The notes below the pieces were generated by a model, which worked only from the letters and a program-made list of their open reading frames with translations, made no database searches and was not told the DNA's origin. The translations under genes were made by a program, and so were the position numbers. Source: Nanobdellota archaeon (GTDB taxonomy: Archaea > Nanobdellota > Nanobdellia > Pacearchaeales > GW2011-AR1). From it: DNA of 7,570 bases. Location of the stretch: NCBI GenBank assembly GCA_018825865.1, contig JAHKAF010000042.1:1-7570 (forward strand), read 5' to 3'. Below, in pieces: positions 1 through 5,340 of this stretch; position 1 is the first letter of the stretch; each line of letters opens with the position of its first letter.

Positions 1-716
1 AACCAGATTGCAATATCCTCGTTGTTCTTGTCCTTAGACAAATAGAATAAAATCTCTTTCCTATCGATTATGAAGAACTTCGCCTCGATGTTTACTGGTT
101 TTATTTTCATTTCAAAAGCAGTTGCTAATTGCTTGACTAAAACTTCGTCTCCTGAAAGAGCGATTTTTATCTTGATATCAGATTTCTTAAGGAAATCAAA
201 AGTCTGCTTGAAAATTTTCTGTTTTGATTTTATGTCCTCGGCACTTGTGCAAATTATTACTTCTTTCTTTGCTTCCTGAATAATTTCCCTTAAATAATTC
301 GAGATGTTCGACTTTCCTTTCAGTGCCGCAGAAATGTCCTCTCTCTTGACAGGATCAATTCCACCCTTGTACAGTTCCTCAAGTTTAGCAAATTCATCTG
401 TATCCCTAATCTTAGAAAGACTAGTTACTCTTTCCTCTGCTTCTGTTCTAACATTATTTCTCAACTTCTCAAGGATTATCTTCGGCTTAATACCAAGATA
501 CTTAACTGGTTTCCCGATTTTGATTATCGCGAATCCTTTCTTCTCAAGACTCTCAAGAACATCATAAGTCCTCGACCTCGGAACCCTCGATATCTCTGCA
601 ATCTCGCCTGCAGAAGCAACACCCTTTCCAAGCAAAGCCAACCAAACCTTTGTCTCATAGACATTCAAATCAAAGTAATCCTTGATTTTATTTATTAATT
701 CGTGTTTGACTAACAT
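1..716 (-). CDS. TrmB-type winged-helix transcriptional regulator (3' end cut by window)
   Basis: I translated this by hand. It starts at the ATG at 716-714 and stays open for 238 codons to the left edge, so the C-terminus is missing. Residues 1-80 form a winged helix-turn-helix typical of the archaeal TrmB family: a DLNVYETKVWLALL opening, then a recognition region (VPRSRTYDVLESLEKKGF, about 45-62), then a wing with VKYLGIKP. Residues 83-115 are charged and helical, probably the dimerising coiled coil. From about residue 135 a phospholipase-D-like sensor fold follows (EVIICTSAEDI, IKIKIALSGDE, EAKFFIIDRKEILFYL). TrmB proteins usually control sugar or other metabolic genes by binding operator DNA and a small-molecule ligand; the ligand cannot be read here. 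Family members are often 240-270 residues, so little is probably missing. The start lies one base after the stop of the 100-residue gene, so the two are very likely one transcript. Confidence 0.88.
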   Translation of the reverse strand, partial: MLVKHELINKIKDYFDLNVYETKVWLALLGKGVASAGEIAEISRVPRSRTYDVLESLEKKGFAIIKIGKPVKYLGIKPKIILEKLRNNVRTEAEERVTSLSKIRDTDEFAKLEELYKGGIDPVKREDISAALKGKSNISNYLREIIQEAKKEVIICTSAEDIKSKQKIFKQTFDFLKKSDIKIKIALSGDEVLVKQLATAFEMKIKPVNIEAKFFIIDRKEILFYLSKDKNNEDIAIW

Positions 717-717
717 T

Positions 718-1020
718 TTATAATTTATATGTACCTGAAAGTTTAAAGCCACTTTTTTTAATGAGTTTACTAATTTTTCTATCCTTAACTTTTTCAAGGG
801 TATTTCCTGAGGCATATCCCAAAACAAAAGCTCCTTCTCCTGCATCTGAGAAATCTACAGGTCCTTCTATAAAATCTAAATTCTCAATATCATAAGCAAG
901 TTCTTCTCCTACACCAAGAATATTGATTAAACTTTTCCTAAAATCTTTCGCTATAGTCCCAATTGAAGGGTCTATTATCTGGATATATCTTCCTGGTTGT
1001 TTGTCTGTATTATATTTCAT
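718..1020 (-). CDS. Small soluble protein of unknown function, 100 aa
   Basis: I do not recognise this protein. It has 100 residues, no membrane segment, no signal peptide and no cysteines. It has a mixed alpha/beta look: an N-terminal GRYIQIIDPSIG segment, an acidic middle (residues about 46-60) around IENLDFIEGPVDF, a glycine-containing strand GAFVLGYASGN, and a basic C-terminal helix rich in lysine (about 75-93). It starts at the ATG at 1020. No strong Shine-Dalgarno precedes it, but a TATA box with a BRE-like GAAA sits upstream. Its TAA is separated from the ATG of the TrmB-type regulator by a single base, which implies one mRNA and coupled translation. It may be a partner or ligand-related protein for that regulator, but this is inference from position only. 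The ORF is clean and promoter-associated, so I consider it real. Confidence 0.7.
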   Translation of the reverse strand: MKYNTDKQPGRYIQIIDPSIGTIAKDFRKSLINILGVGEELAYDIENLDFIEGPVDFSDAGEGAFVLGYASGNTLEKVKDRKISKLIKKSGFKLSGTYKL

Positions 1021-1053
1021 TTTATTTCACTACTCAATCCAGAGAAAATATAG

Positions 1054-1061
1054 TTTATAAA
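1054..1061 (-). promoter_or_regulatory. TATA box for the 100-aa gene / TrmB-type operon
   Basis: On the minus strand this reads TTTATAAA, preceded by GTCGAAACA, a good match to an archaeal BRE (purines followed by A's). It would place transcription start near 1030, about 10 bases before the ATG at 1020. A second AT-rich stretch (CTATATTT, about 1046-1053) is an alternative that would give a nearly leaderless mRNA. Confidence 0.6.
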
Positions 1062-1244
1062 TGTTTCGACCTGTTACTTTTCTAAAGTGGGGACACAATC
1101 AGATTCGCTCCGCTCGTAATTAATTCCTCCGAAATCTGCTTCGCTTAATTTCTTCGCTAAGAGAAAGTTGTTAATCAAAAAGCTTCGCATTACAGTTGAG
1201 CAACTTGCCCCTCGTTAAATAGAATTAATCTTTATTATTAATAA

Positions 1245-1258
1245 CCTTATAGTTAAGG
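1245..1258 (-). terminator. Weak hairpin after the presenilin-like protease gene, possible terminator
   Basis: CCTTA and TAAGG form a 5-bp stem with a 4-base TAGT loop, 4 bases beyond the stop codon of the protease gene on the minus strand. The following RNA is AU-rich (UUAUUAAUAAU) but has no clean U run. It is compatible with an archaeal termination region, but the stem is short and could be chance. Confidence 0.3.
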
Positions 1259-1261
1259 AAA

Positions 1262-2239
1262 TCAAAACAACAACTTCCCTGCTAACATCCCCAAAAAAAT
1301 ACCTGCAGTTATGTAAGGCATTGCAGGATAAAACTTCTTTTTTTCTGCAAAGAAAAACAGATAACTTACTCCAAGTGTTGCCCCAAGCATTACAAGCAAA
1401 GCCGGTATTAACCCAAGCGTCTTTAGCATAACTCCCGACGCTATTATAGGAAATATAACATCTCCTCCGCCAAGAATCGCGACATTCACCTTGAACTTTT
1501 TAGCATTAGCCTTTTCTTTTGAAATTTTCTTCAGTTTCATTTTCTCTTTCAATAACTTAATCTTCTTCTTTGTCTTCTCATCAGCATATGGAACAAAAAA
1601 TCCGGCGAAAATATTCAACTTGTCTATTTGATACTTCGCCATTTTCTGCATTATCCCAGAATGCCAGACCGCCCACATATCATAAACAGAGATTAGAATC
1701 AGAAGTGCGATGATCGTATAAATATTTAATATAGGAACAAAAACCGCAGCAATCCCCGGATAAACAATTAATTCAGTTAAATTATGCACGAGGAATTCTT
1801 TTCTGTAGATTTTGATAAATGCCAGAGGTAAAGCAATAATCAGAGAAATTATCGACGCGTATTTAATCGGAGATAGAACTGCATTGAATGAAATCCCTAA
1901 CGCGATTATCACGACAAGGAAAAACCAAAGTTTCAGAAAAATCTCTGCCCTGAATTTAGTAAGGAAGAATAATAAAGTTATCGCGAGGATAAACGCAAAA
2001 ATTATTGAATAAAGATATTCGGTGCATTTAAAAAAATCACTCCAAGAATTAAGCTCACATTTAATATCTGCTTTTTCAGGTGTCTCCAAACCAAATGGCA
2101 AATTAGGAGCATCCACGTCGACAATTTGTCCATGAACAATTTTAGTCGTAGAATAATGATTCACAACATACAACCCAATAAGCTGAGTTATAACAAACAT
2201 CGTCAAAAGGATTGCTGTAATTTTTAGATTATGTTTCAT
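1262..2239 (-). CDS. Presenilin-like A22 family intramembrane aspartyl protease
   Basis: This is a 325-residue polytopic membrane protein with the three signatures of presenilin/signal-peptide-peptidase-type proteases. Y186-D187 lies at the end of a hydrophobic helix (ISVYDMWAVWHSG). GGGD is at 257-260 (ILGGGDVIFP), and a PAL-type motif reads P305-A-M-P308 (FYPAMPYITAG). D187 and D260 are the expected catalytic aspartates. About nine hydrophobic segments can be seen (roughly 5-27, 75-94, 102-120, 126-144, 155-169, 170-188, 252-273, 277-298, 303-323), the family's usual layout. The segment between the two catalytic helices (about 218-250) is strongly lysine-rich and probably cytoplasmic. An extracytoplasmic loop (28-74) contains two cysteines, C61 and C72. 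Such enzymes cleave other membrane proteins within the bilayer; the substrate here is unknown. The ATG at 2239 sits 22-29 bases from a TATA-like box, so the mRNA is probably leaderless. Confidence 0.88.
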   Translation of the reverse strand: MKHNLKITAILLTMFVITQLIGLYVVNHYSTTKIVHGQIVDVDAPNLPFGLETPEKADIKCELNSWSDFFKCTEYLYSIIFAFILAITLLFFLTKFRAEIFLKLWFFLVVIIALGISFNAVLSPIKYASIISLIIALPLAFIKIYRKEFLVHNLTELIVYPGIAAVFVPILNIYTIIALLILISVYDMWAVWHSGIMQKMAKYQIDKLNIFAGFFVPYADEKTKKKIKLLKEKMKLKKISKEKANAKKFKVNVAILGGGDVIFPIIASGVMLKTLGLIPALLVMLGATLGVSYLFFFAEKKKFYPAMPYITAGIFLGMLAGKLLF

Positions 2240-2260
2240 GAGAAAAAGAGTGAAAGATTG

Positions 2261-2268
2261 TTTTTAAA
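2261..2268 (-). promoter_or_regulatory. TATA-like box for the presenilin-like protease gene
   Basis: The minus strand reads TTTAAAAA here, 22-29 bases upstream of the A of the ATG at 2239. That spacing puts the transcript start at or next to the start codon. The same spacing is seen at rtcB and the first prepilin-like gene. The box lies in the 45-base gap after the collar-protein gene, so the protease gene can be transcribed on its own. Confidence 0.5.
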
Positions 2269-2284
2269 GTTTTAAGAAATTAAT

Positions 2285-2821
2285 TTAATTCTTTTTACAA
2301 AATAAAAGTGCAATATATGGTTGCATGTTATTGTGTGCTTGATTACTCCCTTTTGAATCTGTATTAAAAGAATTGCCACTAAATGCTTGTCCCCCTAAAA
2401 CTGGCGTCGCCCCTTGCCTTTCATACCCTGAACCAGGATTGATCGTAGTCGTATGATAATGTGAAGGCATCTCAGTAACAGTCAAGGTATGAGTTGCTTC
2501 TCCTCCTGTTGCTCCACGAGAATATGAAGAACCTGAACCAATAATAACTCTATCTCTTGCAGTAGTATATTCAGTCCATCCAGAAGGACAAGAAGCTAAA
2601 TCAAAAGCCATAACTGAACCAGAAGGAATAAATCCAGGGCATCCACTCCCATCACTCTTGCAAACACCTTCTAACTCACCAGCACTATGCCCAACCACCG
2701 ACGGAGAACTTCCACCATAAGCATTAACAACAAGAAAACCTGCTCCAACTAAAACAACAAACATCATCGCAACCAAAGTATAAATTGCGCGATTTGATAA
2801 TTGAATATTTATCTGCCTCAT
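2285..2821 (-). CDS. Membrane-anchored surface protein with phage tail-collar-like domain
   Basis: This is a 178-residue protein with one N-terminal hydrophobic helix (about 13-33), so it is probably anchored in the membrane with the rest outside. After a linker carrying GHSAGELEGVC comes a module resembling phage tail-collar / microcystin-dependent-protein domains. It opens with IPSGSVMAFDLASCPSGW (65-82), continues with a RDRVIIGSG strand (90-97) and GGEATHTLTVTEMPSHYH (106-123), and closes with HNNMQPYIALLFC (163-175), the hallmark ending of such domains. Cysteines at 54, 61, 78 and 175 could form disulfides outside the cell. In T4 short tail fibre a His-x-His coordinates metal within the trimer; H121-Y-H123 could do likewise, but that is inference. 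A role in attachment or cell-surface interaction is likely. The ATG at 2821 has a TATA box 27-34 bases upstream. The protein is complete at both ends. Confidence 0.8.
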   Translation of the reverse strand: MRQINIQLSNRAIYTLVAMMFVVLVGAGFLVVNAYGGSSPSVVGHSAGELEGVCKSDGSGCPGFIPSGSVMAFDLASCPSGWTEYTTARDRVIIGSGSSYSRGATGGEATHTLTVTEMPSHYHTTTINPGSGYERQGATPVLGGQAFSGNSFNTDSKGSNQAHNNMQPYIALLFCKKN

Positions 2822-2847
2822 TTTATAATTAATTAAAGAAAAGGAGT

Positions 2848-2855
2848 TTTATAAA
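2848..2855 (-). promoter_or_regulatory. TATA box for the tail-collar-like surface protein gene
   Basis: A TTTATAAA box lies 27-34 bases upstream of the ATG at 2821, giving a predicted 5' leader of only about 5 bases. The bases just upstream on the minus strand (AGAAGAA) are BRE-like. The box is within about 15 bases of the left-end hairpin of the IS element, so the insertion stopped just short of this promoter. Confidence 0.6.
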
Positions 2856-2869
2856 TTCTTCTAAAATAT

Positions 2870-2889
2870 CTACTGGCTTTAGCCAGTAG
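2870..2889 (+). repeat. Left-end subterminal hairpin of the IS element
   Basis: CTACTGGC (2870-2877) pairs perfectly with GCCAGTAG (2882-2889) around a TTTA loop. In IS200/IS605 elements the transposase recognises such imperfect or perfect palindromes on single-stranded DNA to locate the cleavage site. The loop sequence is the same as in the right-end hairpin. Confidence 0.85.
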
Positions 2890-2922
2890 CCCAACCTTTT
2901 TCTATTTTAATTGATTAATATG

Positions 2923-2944
2923 AATGAGCTTGGCGTAGCTCATT
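2923..2944 (+). promoter_or_regulatory. First hairpin in the tnpA leader (possible insulator/attenuator)
   Basis: AATGAGCT (2923-2930) pairs perfectly with AGCTCATT (2937-2944) across a 6-base TGGCGT loop. It lies 53 bases before the transposase start codon. IS200 elements are known to carry leader stem-loops that block read-through transcription or occlude the ribosome site; this may be the equivalent. Its right arm is shared with a second, overlapping hairpin. Confidence 0.6.
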
Positions 2945-2961
2945 GAAAACCCAATGTAGCT
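2937..2961 (+). promoter_or_regulatory. Alternative hairpin in the tnpA leader, exclusive with the first
   Basis: AGCTCATTG (2937-2945) can also pair downstream with CAATGTAGCT (2952-2961), leaving one bulged T at 2957 and an AAAACC loop. Because it uses the right arm of the 2923-2944 hairpin, only one of the two can form. A tandem TGTAGC repeat (2955-2966) gives a further register for its 3' arm. Confidence 0.45.
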
Positions 2962-2988
2962 GTAGCTTTGCTTCTAATTAAACTTTTC

Positions 2989-2994
2989 GGAGGA
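2989..2994 (+). promoter_or_regulatory. Shine-Dalgarno site of tnpA
   Basis: GGAGGA at 2989-2994 lies four bases (from the end of GGAGG) before the ATG at 2998. It is the strongest Shine-Dalgarno match in the window and decides the start against an upstream in-frame TTG at 2968. Confidence 0.75.
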
Positions 2995-2997
2995 ACA

Positions 2998-3405
2998 ATG
3001 TACAAACACTACAACCACAGCGTCGGTAACAACCTAAAGACAATTCAGATAACGACGAAGTATCGATATAAGATGATGCGAAAAGAGAAACTGAGAGTTT
3101 ATTGTAAAGTGGCAATCGAAGAAGCTTGTAAGAGACACAAGATTGAAATTGTAATCCTACGAGTCCTCGACGAGCATAGCCACATGATTGTTGATTGTCC
3201 AAGAACAATGTCTGATGCGAAGTTGATGCAAATCATCAAGGGTTTGTCGTCGTATTTGTTATTTAGAATTTGCCCGAACCTGAGAAAAAGATATCCCCGA
3301 GGACATTTTTGGAATGGAGGTTATTTTTGTGCTGGATGCGGAAGTGATTTTGATAGGGCTTATTCGTATATCGAGAATCAAGAGTTGCACCATGCGTTTC
3401 ATTAA
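2998..3405 (+). CDS. tnpA: IS200-type Y1 (HUH-superfamily) transposase TnpA
   Basis: This 135-residue single-strand transposase is the usual size for IS200 TnpA. Metal-binding histidines are H60 and H62 in DEHSHMIVDCP, and the catalytic tyrosine is Y124 in SYIENQ. Q128 sits four residues later, as in the characterised Y1 enzymes. FWNGGYF (104-110) is the conserved block before the catalytic helix. The enzyme nicks and joins single-stranded DNA at the element ends, using the hairpins on both sides. The HUH motif here reads H-S-H, with serine where a hydrophobic residue is usual; a C-x-x-C pair (C111, C114) is also unusual. No frameshift or internal stop is seen, so the gene looks intact. I chose the ATG at 2998 because GGAGGA precedes it. 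Confidence 0.9.
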   Translation: MYKHYNHSVGNNLKTIQITTKYRYKMMRKEKLRVYCKVAIEEACKRHKIEIVILRVLDEHSHMIVDCPRTMSDAKLMQIIKGLSSYLLFRICPNLRKRYPRGHFWNGGYFCAGCGSDFDRAYSYIENQELHHAFH

Positions 3406-3418
3406 AGACGAAAGGACG

Positions 3419-3438
3419 CCGTGCCCTTTAGGGCATGG
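3419..3438 (+). repeat. Right-end subterminal hairpin of the IS element, possible tnpA terminator
   Basis: CCGTGCCC (3419-3426) pairs with GGGCATGG (3431-3438) around TTTA, with one G-T wobble (3421/3436). Stem length and loop match the left-end hairpin. It begins 14 bases after the tnpA stop. A T5 run at 3451-3455 follows after 12 bases, so the structure may also help end the tnpA transcript. Confidence 0.8.
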
Positions 3439-3471
3439 AGGATTTCACACTTTTTACATAACTGGTGCAAC

Positions 3472-4887
3472 TCAACCTTTCATAACAGCCAAAGGTTTCA
3501 ATCTCGCGACTTTTTTACTTATGCCAAGCTCGTCAACAACTCGCACAACCTCGTCAATATCTTTGTAAACTTCAGGTGCTTCTTCTGCCAAAGATTTCCA
3601 GCTTCCTGCTTTAATTTCAATTCCTTTTTCTGAAAGTCTTTTTTTAACTTCCTCTCCTCTCAAGGTTTTCAATGCCTTGCTTCTTGAGGAAACTCTTCCT
3701 GCGCCGTGGACTGTTGAGCCCCATGTCAGTTCCTCTGCTTTTTTTGTTCCAACTAAAACATACGACGCTGTTCCCATACTTCCTGGAATTAAAACAGGTT
3801 GCCCAACATCTCTGTACGCTTTAGGAACTTCAGTCCTTCCAGGTCCAAAACTCCTCGTGGCACCTTTTCTGTGCACACAAATTTCTTTCATTTCTCCCTC
3901 GACAAAATGTTTTTCAAACTTTGCAATATTATGGCATACATCATAAACAACATCTATTTTTATTTTAGGGAAAAGGATTTCCATCTCCTCGCGAATCCAG
4001 TGTGTAATCAACTGCTTGTTTGCGAAAGCAAAATTAACTGCAGCAGCCATAGCAGAATAATAATCTTTTCCGAGCTGGCTTTTTATCGGCGCATTTATCA
4101 ATTCTCTGTCTGGCAAATCCTTGAATCCATATTTCTCTTCCATCTTCTTTATATAATCTGAAGCAACCTGATGCCCTAACACTCGGGAACCGCAGTGAAT
4201 CATTATTGTAACTTGGTCTTTTTTCAGCCCAAATGCTTTTGCGATTTTCATGTCGAAGATTTCATCCACATACTGAACTTCCAGAAAATGATTTCCTGCT
4301 CCAAGTGTTCCTAATTGTCCTATTCCTCTTTTGATTGCCCTCTCAGAAACTTTTGAAGCATCAGCTCCCTTGAGACAACCTTCCTCTTCCATATGAAGAT
4401 AATCTTCTTCCATCCCATATCCCTTTTCCACAATATATTTTGCTCCTCTTTCCAAAACTTTATTCAACTCCTGCCTTGTAAGTTGGAACTTACTTCCTCT
4501 CCCGACTCCCGACGGAATTTTCCTGTAAAGCGCTTCAACAACTTTTTTTTTATTTTCCAGAATATCTTTTTTTGACAGGTTTGTCCTCAGCAATCTAACA
4601 CTGCAATTTATATCATAGCCAACTCCTCCTGGAGAAATTACTCCTTTCCCCATATCAAAAGCAGCGACTCCTCCAATGCTGAATCCATAACCCTGATGAG
4701 CATCTGCAAGAGCAATTGAAGCGTTCAGAATTCCTGGCAAACACGCAACATTTTTCACTTGCTCAAGAGTTTTATCTTGTTTAATAGCGTCGAGAATTTT
4801 CTCAGAAGCATAAACTCTGCCAAGCACATTCATCTTCCCTTCTTTTGGAATTTCATAAATATTTTCAGATAGTTTTTTCAGTTTCAT
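3472..4887 (-). CDS. rtcB: RNA-splicing ligase RtcB (GTP-dependent 3'-phosphate/5'-OH ligase)
   Basis: RtcB joins RNA 2',3'-cyclic phosphate or 3'-phosphate ends to 5'-OH ends; in archaea it seals tRNA exons after intron removal. The full-length protein is 471 residues from the ATG at 4887. All landmark motifs are intact: DINCSV with the metal-binding Asp and Cys (D92, C95), GAGNHF (His200), IHCGSRVLGH (His231), YDVCHN (His319), HRKGATRSFGPG (340-351), PGSMGTASYVLVG, and STVHGAGR with the histidine that carries GMP (His394). The C-terminus VARLKPLAVMKG is typical. No intein interrupts it, unlike the Pyrococcus horikoshii gene. A TTG at 4896 is in frame, but the TATA box is only 13-20 bases from it. 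The ATG at 4887 is 22-29 bases from the box and so fits a leaderless start. Archease, its activator, is encoded just upstream. Confidence 0.95.
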   Translation of the reverse strand: MKLKKLSENIYEIPKEGKMNVLGRVYASEKILDAIKQDKTLEQVKNVACLPGILNASIALADAHQGYGFSIGGVAAFDMGKGVISPGGVGYDINCSVRLLRTNLSKKDILENKKKVVEALYRKIPSGVGRGSKFQLTRQELNKVLERGAKYIVEKGYGMEEDYLHMEEEGCLKGADASKVSERAIKRGIGQLGTLGAGNHFLEVQYVDEIFDMKIAKAFGLKKDQVTIMIHCGSRVLGHQVASDYIKKMEEKYGFKDLPDRELINAPIKSQLGKDYYSAMAAAVNFAFANKQLITHWIREEMEILFPKIKIDVVYDVCHNIAKFEKHFVEGEMKEICVHRKGATRSFGPGRTEVPKAYRDVGQPVLIPGSMGTASYVLVGTKKAEELTWGSTVHGAGRVSSRSKALKTLRGEEVKKRLSEKGIEIKAGSWKSLAEEAPEVYKDIDEVVRVVDELGISKKVARLKPLAVMKG

Positions 4888-4908
4888 ACTAACCAATAGA
4901 AGGGATAG

Positions 4909-4916
4909 TTTATATG
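4909..4916 (-). promoter_or_regulatory. TATA box of rtcB
   Basis: The minus strand reads CATATAAA, preceded by TTAAA, in the 36-base gap between the archease stop and the rtcB ATG. The box is 22-29 bases before the ATG at 4887, so transcription should begin at or next to that codon. This decides the start against the TTG at 4896. Confidence 0.6.
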
Positions 4917-4923
4917 TTTAACC

Positions 4924-5340
4924 TCAAACATCCAGAACAACCTGAACAATCCATTTTCCTTTGGCGTGTTTCACAAACATCTCATTATATGTAACTGCCT
5001 TAACATCGTTGGTGAATTTATAATTCCTTGCTTTATCCCCTGAGAGTTCTGCCTCAAGTTTGTTATTTTTTATCTTTATGCAATCTATTTCAGACAGCAA
5101 AAAATTCTCTGCATCAAGCAGATACAAAAACTCCTCGAGAAAATTATACAGCAATCCTTCCAAATCATCTCCTGTGATTTTTATCTTTTTTGAAATTTTT
5201 CCTTTCACATCTTTTTCTATCCCTTTAGTCATAATCTGCTTAAGTGCAATCGCAGAATTCCCAAAAGCTTCCTCCAAACTTTTTCCAAATGCCTGAAACT
5301 TCACATCTGCTGTATGTTCAAGGAATTTGAATTTTTTCAT
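4924..5340 (-). CDS. Archease, activator of RtcB RNA ligase
   Basis: This 138-residue protein of the archease family promotes guanylation and multiple turnover of RtcB and can broaden its nucleotide use. The N-terminus MKKFKFLEHTADVKF carries the family's conserved EHTAD block (H9, D12). The block DVKAVTYNEMFV (112-123) matches the conserved KAVTYH region, with asparagine N119 where histidine is common. The penultimate residue, D137, is the usual C-terminal acidic metal ligand. The ATG at 5340 is preceded by GGGAG at 5-base spacing and overlaps the upstream stop as TAATG, so translation is coupled to the pilin-like gene before it. A longer in-frame TTG start at 5355 is unlikely. No separate promoter is evident. 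rtcB follows after 36 bases from its own TATA box. Confidence 0.92.
   Translation of the reverse strand: MKKFKFLEHTADVKFQAFGKSLEEAFGNSAIALKQIMTKGIEKDVKGKISKKIKITGDDLEGLLYNFLEEFLYLLDAENFLLSEIDCIKIKNNKLEAELSGDKARNYKFTNDVKAVTYNEMFVKHAKGKWIVQVVLDV

Larger units (their letters stand above)
1021..1261. other. 241-base intergenic gap with repeated TTCGC motifs
   Basis: I find no convincing gene here. The left part holds the promoter of the 100-aa gene. The middle (about 1100-1190) contains four close copies of TTCGC (in GATTCGCTCCGC, GCTTCGCTTAA, TCTTCGCTAAG and AGCTTCGCAT). A short minus-strand ORF of 38 codons spans 1190-1074, without a Shine-Dalgarno or promoter. The minus strand also contains TTCGGAGGAA, which is identical over 10 bases to the ribosome-binding region of the IS200-type tnpA in this window. 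That could mean a decayed transposon remnant, or chance. Confidence 0.4.
2860..3450 (+). mobile_element. IS200/IS605-family insertion sequence, IS200 type (tnpA only)
   Basis: The element is a single Y1 transposase gene on the plus strand, opposite to every other gene here, flanked by subterminal hairpins of matching design. The left hairpin is at 2870-2889 and the right at 3419-3438; each has an 8-bp stem and a TTTA loop. No tnpB follows. These features are the standard architecture of IS200-type elements, which move as single strands, lack terminal inverted repeats and make no target duplication. The exact ends cannot be fixed from one copy. The left end should lie a few to about 20 bases before the left hairpin, and the right end shortly after the right hairpin, near the GGATTTCAC stretch at 3440-3448. 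The total of roughly 600 bases fits the class. The element sits between the 3' end of rtcB and the promoter of the collar-protein gene. Confidence 0.85.

Noticed and set aside
304..567. Plus-strand open frame of 87 codons, and a similar one at 70-279
   Set aside because: Both lie antisense to the TrmB-type gene, whose minus-strand translation has clear family motifs. The plus-strand frames show low-complexity Ser/Phe/Leu content typical of shadow frames.
1074..1190. Minus-strand ORF of 38 codons in the gap
   Set aside because: It starts with ATG but has no Shine-Dalgarno or correctly spaced TATA box and no recognisable sequence. I report it only as part of an unexplained patch.
1194..1205. 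Small palindrome AGTTG-AG-CAACT
   Set aside because: A 5-bp stem with a 2-base loop in AT-rich DNA, not next to a gene end or start in a useful position. It is likely to be chance.
2968..2997. Upstream TTG start for the transposase
   Set aside because: GGAGGA at 2989-2994 lies inside that extension and serves the ATG at 2998. The family's N-terminus also starts near there.
2860..3450. Possible TnpB/omega-RNA or CRISPR-like system linked to the IS
   Set aside because: There is no tnpB frame, no RuvC-type protein and no spaced direct repeats. The right-end hairpin alone does not make a guide RNA, so this is a tnpA-only element.
3677..4161. Plus-strand open frames opposite rtcB
   Set aside because: RtcB is unmistakable on the minus strand across this whole stretch. 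The antisense frames have no promoter, ribosome site or recognisable domain.
4888..4896. TTG start giving a 474-residue RtcB
   Set aside because: The TATA box at 4909-4916 would be only 13-20 bases away, too close for transcription to include this codon. The ATG at 4887 fits the leaderless spacing seen at other genes.
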